Shown: positions 50,825-59,373 of the stretch, piece after piece
Numbering within the stretch: position 1 is the stretch's first letter
Layout: each line of letters begins with the position of its first letter
NCBI GenBank assembly: GCA_001870995.2
Contig: MLAV02000019.1
Coordinates: 62,001 to 126,000, forward strand
Source: Chitinophaga sp. CB10
Lineage (GTDB): Bacteria > Bacteroidota > Bacteroidia > Chitinophagales > Chitinophagaceae
DNA: 64,000 nt
Direction of reading: 5' to 3'
The notes under the pieces: generated by a model
What the model saw: only the letters and a program-made list of their open reading frames with translations
The model's database searches: none
What the model was told of the DNA's origin: nothing
Translations under genes and position numbers: made by a program

Positions 50825-52753
50825 ATGAGTGTTGTACAATCCATCAGAACGGCCGCAGTGGCCGCCATCAAATCACTTTACGACCAGCAGGTAGGAGAAA
50901 CGGAGATCTCTGTAAATATTACAAAACCTGAGTTCGAAGGTGAATACACCATTGTTACCTTCCCTTTCACGAAATTCAGCCGACAAAAACCAGAAGAAAC
51001 CGGTCAACGCATCGGGGAATACCTGGTAGCCAATAACCCGGAGCTTTTTACTGCATTCAATGTGGTGAAAGGTTTCCTAAACCTTACCATCAACGCACAA
51101 TACTGGTCCAATTTCCTGAAAACGGCCTTCACCAACAGGAATTTTGGCATCCAGCCTGCCAATGGCAAAAAAATTATGGTGGAGTACTCCTCCCCCAACA
51201 CCAATAAGCCGCTTCACCTTGGTCACCTCCGCAATAACTTCCTCGGTTACTCGATTGCGGAGATCCTGAAAGCTAATGGTTACGAAGTGATCAAAGCCAA
51301 CCTGGTAAACGACCGCGGTATTCATATCTGTAAATCCATGCTGGCATGGCAGGAATTTGCGCACGGCGATACGCCCGCCTCTACCGGCATCAAGGGCGAC
51401 CACCTCGTGGGCGACTACTACGTGAAATTTGAAAGCGTGGTGAAAGAACAGGCCGAGCCGATTATTGACCGCATCCTGGAGCGCGACTTCCGCGACTTTA
51501 ACGCAACGGAAGCTGAGAAGCTGGAGAAGCTGGTAACCGCCCTGCACAAGCCGGAAGTGAAGGAGAATGAGGACAAGGTGGCCAAAATCATGGGCGACAT
51601 TAAAGAGGCTGCCCGTAATAAAACAGAGATCATGCTGCAGGCTAAGATCATGCTGCAGCAATGGGAAGCCGGCAACCCGGAAGTACGCGAACTCTGGAAC
51701 ATGATGAACGGCTGGGTGTACGAAGGATTTGATATTACGTATAAAAAACTGGGTATCGACTTCGACAAGATGTACTACGAAAGCCAGACCTACCTGCTTG
51801 GAAAGGACCTGGTGGAAGACGGCCTGCGCAAAGGCGTGCTGTTCAAAAAAGAAGATAACTCCGTATGGATCGACCTCACTGCGGACGGGCTGGATGAAAA
51901 ACTCCTGCTCCGCGGCGATGGCACCTCCGTATATATGACGCAGGACCTGGGCACTGCCCGCCTGAAGTACGACGACTATCACATGGATCAAAGCATCTAC
52001 GTGGTGGCGGACGAACAAAACTACCACTTCAAGGTATTGCAGCTCATCCTCGAAAAGCTGGGCGAGCCTGCCGCGCCGGGCATCTTCCACCTCAGCTATG
52101 GCATGGTGGAATTACCGCACGGGCGTATGAAGAGCCGTGAAGGTACCGTGGTTGACGCGGACGACATGATCGAGGAAATGGTCAAAACCGCCGCTGCGAA
52201 AACGCAGGAAGCCGGTAAGAAGCTTGCTGATTTCTCTGAAAACGAACTTGCTGAATTGTACGAAACCATCGGCCTCGGCGCGATGAAGTTCTTCCTGCTG
52301 CGGGTGGATCCTAAGAAGAAAATGATCTTTAACCCCGAGGAGTCCATTGACCTGCATGGCTTTACCGGTCCGTTTATCCAATATGCGCATGCGCGTATCA
52401 AATCCATCCTCCGCGAAGTAGGCCCTGTGGAAGGCCTTGAGAACTATAGCTACCAGGGCGCGTTGCTGCCGCTGGAAAAAGAGCTGATTTCCCTCAACGA
52501 GCAATTCCCGGGCATCCTGGCTGATGCGCATAAAGAGATGAGCCCTGCGGTGATTGCGAACTATGCGTTCCTGCTGGCGCAGACGTTCAACTCCTTCTAT
52601 GCGGAGAAAGTGGACGGCGTGCCTACCTATTCCATCCTCCGGGCTACGGACGAGGACAAGAAGAAACTCCGCCTGCAGATCATCCAGCTCACTGCCAATA
52701 CAATTGCCAAAAGCATGCAGCTGCTCGGTATCCGTGTACCGGAGCGTATGTAA
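50825..52753 (+). CDS. argS: Arginine-tRNA ligase
   Basis: A 642-residue class I aminoacyl-tRNA synthetase. The open frame runs 96 codons further upstream through a terminator and promoter; the ATG giving MSVVQSIRTAAVAAIKSLYD starts the additional N-terminal domain that recognises tRNA-Arg. The HIGH motif is KPLHLGHLRNNFLGYSIAEI, and GRMKSREGTVV is the KMSK counterpart. The anticodon-binding domain extends to the C-terminal LLGIRVPERM, ending in the Met expected for ArgRS. Complete. Confidence 0.97.
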   Translation: MSVVQSIRTAAVAAIKSLYDQQVGETEISVNITKPEFEGEYTIVTFPFTKFSRQKPEETGQRIGEYLVANNPELFTAFNVVKGFLNLTINAQYWSNFLKTAFTNRNFGIQPANGKKIMVEYSSPNTNKPLHLGHLRNNFLGYSIAEILKANGYEVIKANLVNDRGIHICKSMLAWQEFAHGDTPASTGIKGDHLVGDYYVKFESVVKEQAEPIIDRILERDFRDFNATEAEKLEKLVTALHKPEVKENEDKVAKIMGDIKEAARNKTEIMLQAKIMLQQWEAGNPEVRELWNMMNGWVYEGFDITYKKLGIDFDKMYYESQTYLLGKDLVEDGLRKGVLFKKEDNSVWIDLTADGLDEKLLLRGDGTSVYMTQDLGTARLKYDDYHMDQSIYVVADEQNYHFKVLQLILEKLGEPAAPGIFHLSYGMVELPHGRMKSREGTVVDADDMIEEMVKTAAAKTQEAGKKLADFSENELAELYETIGLGAMKFFLLRVDPKKKMIFNPEESIDLHGFTGPFIQYAHARIKSILREVGPVEGLENYSYQGALLPLEKELISLNEQFPGILADAHKEMSPAVIANYAFLLAQTFNSFYAEKVDGVPTYSILRATDEDKKKLRLQIIQLTANTIAKSMQLLGIRVPERM

Positions 52754-52763
52754 TCTCATAAAA

Positions 52764-52794
52764 AACGCTGCGAACCGGTTTGGTTCGCAGCGTT
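52764..52794 (-). terminator. Hairpin between argS and the TPR gene
   Basis: AACGCTGCGAACC and GGTTCGCAGCGTT are a perfect 13-bp stem with a 5-nt loop. The T-run lies on the leftward side (TTTTTATGAG), so it best terminates the TPR gene; it may also stop argS. Confidence 0.85.
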
Positions 52795-52916
52795 AACAGC
52801 TTGCAGCTGTTGAAGAAAATACCACAGTCCTTAGCACAATGCAGGGAGCTTGCCTTTCCCGGACACCGCTTTTACTACTTCATCCTGTGGTTGAATATTT
52901 CGTGTAACCTTTTACG

Positions 52917-53699
52917 TTAGTTGTTTTGATTTTTCATGGCGGTAGCCTGGTTGCACAGCTGCTCTCCGAGCGCTACCTCACCCATATCCATATACGCTTT
53001 TCCGAGCATAAACATAGCGAAGCCGTTGGCGGGCTGCAAGCGGAGCAGCGACTGCCAGATGCCTGCCGCCGCCTGGTGGTAGCCATTGCGTTGCGCAGCC
53101 TGGGCCAGGCAGTAGAGTACCTTAGCGTTTGTGGTATCGTTACCAATTTGTGCCAGCAGCCTGCTGCCACTGACATTTTTAGCGTTGCCGGGGCCTGCCA
53201 CTACGGCATTTTGCGCCATGCCTCGTTCGTAATAGTGTATGCTTTCCCGGTAGTTTTCCTGTCGCGCATATACCCCTGCCAGGCTAAAAATCACGCTGGC
53301 ACTCGCCATACTGTCAGCCGCTGCCAGGGATAGCATTTCCAGCGCGTTATCAAACTGTTGCAGGCGGTAATAGCTGAGGCCTGCCTGGGCGGTGGCTTTT
53401 ATGCTGCCATGGTTCCGGGCAATCAGGCTATGGTAAAGGGATAGGGTGTAATCTCCTTCGGCGAAGTAAATGTCCGCCAGCTCGCTCCAGGCAGCGCCAT
53501 AGGTACTGTCGGCCATAATAGCGGCATTAAACCGTGCGGTAGCTTCCACTACGGCGCCGGCTCTACGTAAAGAGAGACCTTCCTGGTATAATTGTGCTGC
53601 TTTGTCGCGCCCGGGGTTGGTTCCTCCTGCGACTACAGATGACACGGTTAAACATAGAGCGATTGCCTGCACCAGCAACCGTCTGGCATAGGATTTCAT
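52917..53699 (-). CDS. Exported tetratricopeptide-repeat protein
   Basis: A 260-residue protein with a signal peptide (LLVQAIALCLTVSSVVAGG) and about five TPR units (AAQLYQEGLSLRRAGAVVEA; AQAGLSYYRLQQFDNALEML; GVYARQENYRESIHYYERGM). TPRs in the periplasm mediate protein contacts; no partner is evident. It is monocistronic between argS and the cdd-lepB pair. Confidence 0.85.
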   Translation of the reverse strand: MKSYARRLLVQAIALCLTVSSVVAGGTNPGRDKAAQLYQEGLSLRRAGAVVEATARFNAAIMADSTYGAAWSELADIYFAEGDYTLSLYHSLIARNHGSIKATAQAGLSYYRLQQFDNALEMLSLAAADSMASASVIFSLAGVYARQENYRESIHYYERGMAQNAVVAGPGNAKNVSGSRLLAQIGNDTTNAKVLYCLAQAAQRNGYHQAAAGIWQSLLRLQPANGFAMFMLGKAYMDMGEVALGEQLCNQATAMKNQNN

Positions 53700-53710
53700 G
53701 GTATGGCGTT

Positions 53711-53757
53711 TATACGGACAAATATATACAAATTAATTATAATTGATATATAGTCCG
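53711..53757. promoter_or_regulatory. Promoter and imperfect palindrome of the TPR gene
   Basis: Leftward, TATATTTG (53726-53719) is a perfect -7 box. It lies inside an interrupted inverted repeat with CGGAC at one end (53715-53719) and GTCCG at the other (53753-53757), with TATAT-rich arms between. A regulator could bind here. Confidence 0.4.
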
Positions 53758-53788
53758 AATATTTGTTAGCGGGAGGTTTTTGGGGATA

Positions 53789-54274
53789 TTACCCGAGCAT
53801 TTCCCCGGAGAAAGCAAAAGGCAGCAGGTCATTGGCTTTTTCCACCACGATCACGCGGCCGCTGAGGCCACCCATGATGAGGCGGATAGGCTCTTTCTGG
53901 CGCATTTCCACTTCTGCCAGCGATTGGCGGCAGATGCCGCAGGGGGAAATAGGCGTTGAGCTATCGCCGTTTAGGTTATGGTAGCTAATGGCGATGGTAT
54001 CAATTGCCACATCAGGATATACGGAGGCGGCTGCCGCGAGTGCCACTCTTTCGGCGCAGAGGCCAACGGGGAAGGAGGCATTTTCCTGGTTGGAGCCGGC
54101 GATGATCTCACCGTTTGCGAGGCGCGCTACGGCGCCAACCTGGAAATGTGAATATGGTGCGTACGCGTGTTGCGTAACGTCGCGTGCTTCTGTCAGTAAC
54201 CAGGCATCTGCATCGTTGAGTTCCGTAATATCATCATATGCAGTGTATTCGAATTGCTGCAGGTATTTTGCCAT
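53789..54274 (-). CDS. cdd: Cytidine deaminase
   Basis: A 161-residue zinc-dependent deaminase of the pyrimidine salvage pathway, converting cytidine and deoxycytidine to uridine forms. The substrate strand HAYAPYSHFQVGAVAR is present. Zinc ligands and the proton-shuttling glutamate are in GLCAERVAL, and the remaining cysteines in SPCGICRQ. The length is slightly above the 130-residue homotetrameric type, with about 20 extra N-terminal residues. It lies 16 bp downstream of lepB on the same strand. Confidence 0.95.
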   Translation of the reverse strand: MAKYLQQFEYTAYDDITELNDADAWLLTEARDVTQHAYAPYSHFQVGAVARLANGEIIAGSNQENASFPVGLCAERVALAAAASVYPDVAIDTIAISYHNLNGDSSTPISPCGICRQSLAEVEMRQKEPIRLIMGGLSGRVIVVEKANDLLPFAFSGEMLG

Positions 54275-54290
54275 GGTATTTGATTTAGGG

Positions 54291-55481
54291 TTATTTAATT
54301 GTTCTGAACAGCCTGCTCCAGCGGATACCGCCTTCGCCGTAGCTCATCCAGATCATCCACGCTTTACCAACTACGTGATCTTCAGGAACGAAGCCCCAGT
54401 AGCGGGAATCGAGTGAATTATTGCGGTTGTCGCCCATCATCCAGTAATAGTTCATTTTGAACGTATAGCTGTCTGCAGGTTGACCATTGATGATGAATTT
54501 ACCGTCTTTTCTTTCCAGGGTGTTGTTTTCAAACACGCGGATAATGCGGTCGTATAGGGCGATGTTGCTATCGTCCAGCTTAACTGTCGCGCCTTTCTTA
54601 GGAATGTACAGGGGACCGAAGTTTTCTTCCGTCCAGTGGAAGTGCGCGGTATCGTGCGGGAAAATATCGTTATAGTCGTAGATAGCGCTGATGTTGGCTT
54701 CTTCGAAAACGGTGATACTTTTTACGATATCGAATTGTTTGAGGCTGGTCACCTGCGCCGGCGTGAGGTTGTACACGTAGGTGCTGGCATCCAGGGTAGC
54801 GTCAGGGCCGCTGATGCCCATCTCTTCGAGGCGGGAAGGATTCAGCTGTTCCCCGTTGGTTACCACGGTATAGCGGTGCTGGCTCGCCGGCGGTACGGGT
54901 GCGGCTTTACCGTTAACGTACACGGCGCCGTGGACGATGGTGATGGTATCACCAGCTTCGGCCATGCAACGTTTGATATAATTCTCCCGTTTGTCTACCG
55001 GGCGGTGGATTACTTTGTAACTATTGTTCACCTGGGCCCAGCCCATCTGGCGCACCATGCGGTAATAACTTGGGTCTGCCGCATCGAGGGCTACGGTATC
55101 TCCTTCGGGAAAGTTAAACACTACCACGTCGTAACGTTTCACATCGCCCATACCCGGCAGGCGGCGGTATTTCCATTTAACCGCTTCAGAGTAAGCCGGC
55201 GTATTTTTGGTGAGCGGCATGGTGTGATGCACGAAAGGCACGGCCAGCGGCGTCATCGGGATACGGGGGCCATAACTGATCTTGCTTACGAAAAGAAAGT
55301 CATTTACCAGCAGCGTCTTCTCCATGGAAGGAGTAGGGATGGTATAAGCTTCAAAGATAAAAGTGCGTATGAGGGTTGCCGCGATAATAGCGAAAATTGC
55401 TGCATCCAGCCATTCACGTACTGCAGACTTCTTCTTCTTAGGCTGCTTATCCTTATTTTTTTTCCAAAATGCCAGGTTCAT
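54291..55481 (-). CDS. lepB: Signal peptidase I
   Basis: A 396-residue membrane serine peptidase that removes signal peptides from exported proteins. A basic N-terminus precedes one transmembrane helix (AAIFAIIAATLIRTFIF). The catalytic serine is S52 in TIPTPSMEKTL and the lysine is K170 in KRENYIKRCMAEAGD. The C-terminal box MMGDNRNNSLDSRYWGFVP is intact. At 396 residues it is larger than the E. coli enzyme (324) through a long insertion between the lysine region and the GDNRNNS box, as in many Bacteroidota. Confidence 0.95.
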   Translation of the reverse strand: MNLAFWKKNKDKQPKKKKSAVREWLDAAIFAIIAATLIRTFIFEAYTIPTPSMEKTLLVNDFLFVSKISYGPRIPMTPLAVPFVHHTMPLTKNTPAYSEAVKWKYRRLPGMGDVKRYDVVVFNFPEGDTVALDAADPSYYRMVRQMGWAQVNNSYKVIHRPVDKRENYIKRCMAEAGDTITIVHGAVYVNGKAAPVPPASQHRYTVVTNGEQLNPSRLEEMGISGPDATLDASTYVYNLTPAQVTSLKQFDIVKSITVFEEANISAIYDYNDIFPHDTAHFHWTEENFGPLYIPKKGATVKLDDSNIALYDRIIRVFENNTLERKDGKFIINGQPADSYTFKMNYYWMMGDNRNNSLDSRYWGFVPEDHVVGKAWMIWMSYGEGGIRWSRLFRTIK

Positions 55482-55513
55482 TCAGTTAGGCTTAAGTTAA
55501 ATGCTTAAAAAGG

Positions 55514-55521
55514 CAAATATA
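55514..55521 (-). promoter_or_regulatory. Candidate -7 box of lepB-cdd
   Basis: Leftward TATATTTG matches TAnnTTTG and lies 33 bp before the lepB start; the -33 element is not evident. Confidence 0.45.
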
Positions 55522-55586
55522 ATATTCTGTCCTCTCCTTCCAGCTTTTATACAGGAAAAGTTTTCTTAAAAATAGCTTAATCTTTA

Positions 55587-55594
55587 TACATTTG
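55587..55594 (+). promoter_or_regulatory. Candidate -7 box of the MerR-family gene
   Basis: TACATTTG matches TAnnTTTG, with GTTTTC about 20 bp upstream as a weak -33. The leader would be about 12 nt. This box and the lepB box are back to back, so one regulator could affect both genes. Confidence 0.45.
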
Positions 55595-55611
55595 CCCGGA
55601 TACTATACCTG

Positions 55612-56490
55612 ATGCCATTAAACAGTTTTTCGATCAGGGACATTGAAAACTTCACCGGTATAAAGGCGCACACACTAAGGATCTGGGAACAACGATACCA
55701 GCTTTTTCAGCCGCGTAGAAAAGATACAAACCATCGGATTTATGATGGGGAAGACCTGAAAGCCTTCCTGAAAATTGCCTACTTATACCATCATGGGGTT
55801 AAAATCTCCCATATTGCCGCCCTGTCAGACGAGGAACGGAATACACTCAGCCAGCGGATATCGGACCAGTCGTCCGACTACAGCCTGCACATCAGCGACC
55901 TGCTGAGTGCTACCATGCTGTACGACACCCGCCGGTTCGATACTGTATTGTCTGCCGTGATCCGCGCTCATGGCATGGAAGCGGCTATTGTAAAGGTGAT
56001 TTATCCTTACCTGGAAAAGGTAGGTATCCTTTGGATGACGGATAAGATGCCACCTGCCCAGGAGCATTTTGGCAGCGCCATTATCCGCACCAAACTCATG
56101 GCAGCCATTGACAGCACCCCTATGAACTATGACGCCGGGGAACACTTCCTCCTGTTCCAGCCGGAGGGCGAATTGCATGAGATTCCGCTGTTGTATGCCT
56201 GTTATTTGCTGAAGAAATATGGGAAGATGGTAACGTATTTCGGCCCTAATGTGCCCCTCCGGGATTTGGAACCCTTCCTGCGGGAAAGCCGGGTGACAGC
56301 GTTGTACACGCATGTGGTAACGGCCGTTAGTCCGGGTGTATTGCAGCAGTATGTACGCGGGTTGAACCAGCAGTACCCGTTGGTGCAGGTGTATATCTCC
56401 GGCCCAAAGACTTTACTGGCAGAGGGCTTCAGCGATTTGAAGGTAAAGGTGCTGACGGATTTGGGGGCGTTGCCGGGATTGTTGGGATAA
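55612..56490 (+). CDS. MerR-family regulator with cobalamin-binding (CarH/LitR-like) domain
   Basis: A 292-residue protein. Residues 1-75 are a MerR winged helix (FSIRDIENFTGIKAHTLRIW). Residues 95-165 form a helical bundle carrying W141-x9-E151-H152, the motif that contacts the 5'-deoxyadenosyl group in CarH photoreceptors. A Rossmann-like domain follows with H189 in EGELHEIP at the place of the lower axial histidine (GERHEIG in Thermus CarH); the usual Gly is Pro here. CarH-type proteins repress genes, often for carotenoid synthesis, until light breaks the Co-C bond. Light or B12 response is inference. Confidence 0.85.
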   Translation: MPLNSFSIRDIENFTGIKAHTLRIWEQRYQLFQPRRKDTNHRIYDGEDLKAFLKIAYLYHHGVKISHIAALSDEERNTLSQRISDQSSDYSLHISDLLSATMLYDTRRFDTVLSAVIRAHGMEAAIVKVIYPYLEKVGILWMTDKMPPAQEHFGSAIIRTKLMAAIDSTPMNYDAGEHFLLFQPEGELHEIPLLYACYLLKKYGKMVTYFGPNVPLRDLEPFLRESRVTALYTHVVTAVSPGVLQQYVRGLNQQYPLVQVYISGPKTLLAEGFSDLKVKVLTDLGALPGLLG

Positions 56491-56501
56491 GCTTTTCCCT
56501 G

Positions 56502-57155
56502 TTAACTCAATACTTCCGAAAGAATTTGATTCACTTCCGCCGCCCGGTTGTACACCATAAAGTGGCCGGCACCGCGGATTACATGCGTGGGCTGGAGGTA
56601 TTTGACCGGGAAGGGGTGATCTTTATCCCCGTGGATATGCACGAGGTTAGGCGGCCGGTATTCGTTTTCCCAGTTGAGGATCGCGTCGAAAGCCCAGCGG
56701 GAGTAGGCGTAGTCTGTACGGGACAGGTAATCCCGCAGCAATTGTTTTTCTTCCCAGGTATGCACATCCATGTAATATTCTACAATGCGGGTGCGGTTTT
56801 GAAAGATGATAAAGTCCGGCAGTTTGGTGAGCTGCAAGCGTTTGATCCAGTTGAAATAGGCCGGCTTTTCGCTGGTATGCTTGATACTGGAAAACAGAAT
56901 AGTTTGATGGATGGGGCGGAGCTTCGCGATTTCGATACTCATAATACCGCCAAACGAAAGTCCGGCAAGGGTTACCGGGCCATCAGCAGTGATGCCGGCG
57001 GCCATACGTGCGGCATAACTGCTGATAGGTTCCTGTGGCTGCGGGGCTATCCAGGGCAAGAAATGCACCTCGTAACCGCCGGGGAAGCGCAGGTGTTGGA
57101 ACACCCGGTGATCAGCTCCCAGTCCGCTTATGAGGTACAAATGCTTGCTGGACAT
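56502..57155 (-). CDS. Alpha/beta-hydrolase-fold protein
   Basis: A 217-residue hydrolase. The oxyanion region is LYLISGLGADHRVFQ, the nucleophile elbow VTLAGLSFGGIMSIE (Ser in GLSFGG), and the terminal histidine VIRGAGHFMVYNRAAEVN; the acid residue is likely in IHGDKDHPFP. The substrate is unknown; the small lid is consistent with an esterase. It follows the response-regulator gene by 14 bp on the same strand. Confidence 0.85.
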   Translation of the reverse strand: MSSKHLYLISGLGADHRVFQHLRFPGGYEVHFLPWIAPQPQEPISSYAARMAAGITADGPVTLAGLSFGGIMSIEIAKLRPIHQTILFSSIKHTSEKPAYFNWIKRLQLTKLPDFIIFQNRTRIVEYYMDVHTWEEKQLLRDYLSRTDYAYSRWAFDAILNWENEYRPPNLVHIHGDKDHPFPVKYLQPTHVIRGAGHFMVYNRAAEVNQILSEVLS

Positions 57156-57169
57156 CGTTGCTTATTTGA

Positions 57170-58354
57170 TTAGGAATTCACTTTTTTCTTTTCCCTGTTA
57201 GGCACTACAAAATCGTCCACATCTTCGGCGGTGATGGTTTTGCCGGAGAGGATTACGAGCCTTTCCACCACGTTGCGGAGTTCGCGGATATTACCGGACC
57301 AGTTGTGGTTTTGGAGGGCTTTCATGGCGTCCTTATCGATGCCTTTGCGGGCGATGCCGTACTCGTTGCAAACTGAGTCGAGGAAGCTGTCTACCAGCAG
57401 CGGCACATCATCGCGGCGATCGTTGAGGGAAGGCACGTGAATGAGGATAACGCTGAGGCGATGGTATAAGTCGAGGCGGAAGTTTTTATCCTCCACTTCC
57501 TTCAGCAGGTCCTTATTGGTAGCAGCTACCACGCGTACGTCTACACTGATTTCCTTATCGCCGCCAACGCGGGTGATTTTACCTTCCTGCAGGGCGCGCA
57601 GCACTTTGGCCTGGGCGCTGAGGCTCATATCCCCGATTTCGTCGAGGAAGAGGGTACCGCCGGAAGCTTGTTCGAATTTACCAATGCGTTGTTTTACGGC
57701 GGAAGTAAAGGAGCCTTTTTCATGGCCGAAGAGTTCACTTTCAATCAGTTCGCTGGGGATAGCGGCACAGTTTACCTCCACCATTGGGCCGGAGGCGCGG
57801 CTACTCAGTTCATGCAACCAGCGGGCTACGAGTTCCTTACCCACCCCGTTTTCGCCGGTGATGAGTACGCGGGCGTCCGTAGGCGCTACTTTTTCCAGCG
57901 TTTCCTTTATTTTGAGGATTGGTGCGGATGCGCCAATCATTTCAGGCACTTTATTGACTTTACGGCGCAGTGTTTTTGTTTCTGTTACCAGCGTGGTTTT
58001 ATCCATGGCGTTGCGCAGGGTAATCAGCAACCTGTTGAGGTCCGGTGGTTTGGAGATGTAATCGTACGCGCCTTTTTTCACTGCATCTACTGCTGTATCA
58101 ATGTTCCCGTGGCCGGAAACCATGATAATAGGGATGTCCGGGTTTACTTCCCTGGCTTTTTCCAGGAATTCCAGTCCATCCATTTTTGGCATTTTTATAT
58201 CACATAATACCGCGTCGTATTGCTTTCCCTGAAACATTTTAAAACCTTCCTGTCCATCTGCGGCCTCATCTACCTTATACCCTTCGTAACTTAAGATTTC
58301 CGTCAGGGTTTTACGGATGCTCTTTTCATCGTCAATAATTAAAATGTTAGCCAT
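57170..58354 (-). CDS. NtrC-type response regulator lacking a DNA-binding domain
   Basis: A 394-residue protein with a receiver domain (phospho-acceptor D52 in CDIKMPKMDG) and an AAA+ sigma-54 activator domain (Walker A GENGVGKE at 167-174; Walker B SGGTLFLDEIGDM around 231-243). The loop that contacts sigma-54 reads GSFTSA at 214-219 rather than GAFTGA, keeping Phe-Thr. After the AAA+ lid the chain stops at VPNREKKKVNS, with no Fis-type helix-turn-helix where NtrC proteins have about 50-70 more residues. No partner histidine kinase is adjacent. It could activate from solution, or do something other than sigma-54 activation. Confidence 0.92.
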   Translation of the reverse strand: MANILIIDDEKSIRKTLTEILSYEGYKVDEAADGQEGFKMFQGKQYDAVLCDIKMPKMDGLEFLEKAREVNPDIPIIMVSGHGNIDTAVDAVKKGAYDYISKPPDLNRLLITLRNAMDKTTLVTETKTLRRKVNKVPEMIGASAPILKIKETLEKVAPTDARVLITGENGVGKELVARWLHELSSRASGPMVEVNCAAIPSELIESELFGHEKGSFTSAVKQRIGKFEQASGGTLFLDEIGDMSLSAQAKVLRALQEGKITRVGGDKEISVDVRVVAATNKDLLKEVEDKNFRLDLYHRLSVILIHVPSLNDRRDDVPLLVDSFLDSVCNEYGIARKGIDKDAMKALQNHNWSGNIRELRNVVERLVILSGKTITAEDVDDFVVPNREKKKVNS

Positions 58355-58487
58355 AGTAAAGTTTAGTGTTAATCAACAGACGCCAAAAATAAGATTCTTA
58401 CCTAAGAATCCGGTATAAGAAGATGCTAAAATTCTGGCTAAACTGCCTGTCGTGGTAAAACGCAGCCGAATATCATAAATAGTCTAC

Positions 58488-58495
58488 TACCTTTG
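58488..58495 (+). promoter_or_regulatory. Candidate -7 box of cysE-cysM
   Basis: TACCTTTG matches TAnnTTTG. The leader to the cysE start at 58561 would be about 60 nt. Confidence 0.45.
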
Positions 58496-58560
58496 TAGAT
58501 TTATATGTAATTTTATCCGTAAATAACAGGCCATTCCTGTAATTCCGAACCTCATAGTAT

Positions 58561-59364
58561 ATGAACGACTTTCTGGAAGAACTAAAGCGACGGCACGAGA
58601 TGGCGGCGGCTAATGCCTTTCCGTCGACCGGGGCCGTCAACGACCTAGCCAATAACTTACTGAACTGGTTATTTCCCGAACATACCGGCCATGTGATGGC
58701 CGATCCTGTATTGCTGGAGCAGTATGGGCAGCGCCTGGAACAGCAGCTGGAAGCCCTGTTACAGTCCATGGCGCACCAGTTGCCAGCGCCTGCAAAGCAG
58801 TTGAGCGCGCAGTTTATGAAACAGGTACCGGGGATGTATGAGGATTTAAGAAAAGATGCGGACGCCATTTTGCACGGGGATCCTGCGGCCACCTGCCTGT
58901 ATGAGGTGATCCGGGCGTATCCCGGGTTTTACGCCGTAGCTTTTTACCGGATTGCGCATATCCTGCATAAGCTGAAGGTACCTTTATTGCCGAGGATGAT
59001 CACGGAGCAGGCCCATAGCAGGACGGGTATCGATATTCACCCCGGGGCGGTGATAGCGCCCTGGTTTTGTATAGACCATGGTACCGGCGTAGTGATTGGG
59101 GAAACGACCGTCATAGGGCCGCATGTGAAGATTTACCAGGGGGTAACGCTGGGGGCGCTGAGTGTGGACAAGGAGATGGCGCATAACAAGCGGCATCCTA
59201 CCATTGAGGAGCACACGATCATTTACGCGGGGGCAACCATACTGGGTGGCGATACGATTGTGGGCCATCACAGCATTATTGGCGGGAATGTGTGGCTGAT
59301 CAAGAGTGTGGAGCCGTTTTCCAGGATTTATTATAAGGCGGAACATCGATTAACTGAATTGTAA
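58561..59364 (+). CDS. cysE: Serine O-acetyltransferase
   Basis: A 267-residue enzyme making O-acetylserine from serine and acetyl-CoA, the first step of cysteine synthesis. The N-terminal helical domain leads to the left-handed beta-helix: GIDIHPGAVIAPWFCIDHGT carries the catalytic His/Asp region, then GETTVIGPHVKIYQGVTLGA and KRHPTIEEHTIIYAGATILG. Length and hexapeptide rhythm are normal; the C-terminus is short, as in Bacteroidota and plastid-like members. It lies 9 bp upstream of cysM. Confidence 0.95.
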   Translation: MNDFLEELKRRHEMAAANAFPSTGAVNDLANNLLNWLFPEHTGHVMADPVLLEQYGQRLEQQLEALLQSMAHQLPAPAKQLSAQFMKQVPGMYEDLRKDADAILHGDPAATCLYEVIRAYPGFYAVAFYRIAHILHKLKVPLLPRMITEQAHSRTGIDIHPGAVIAPWFCIDHGTGVVIGETTVIGPHVKIYQGVTLGALSVDKEMAHNKRHPTIEEHTIIYAGATILGGDTIVGHHSIIGGNVWLIKSVEPFSRIYYKAEHRLTEL

Positions 59365-59373
59365 TTCATAACC

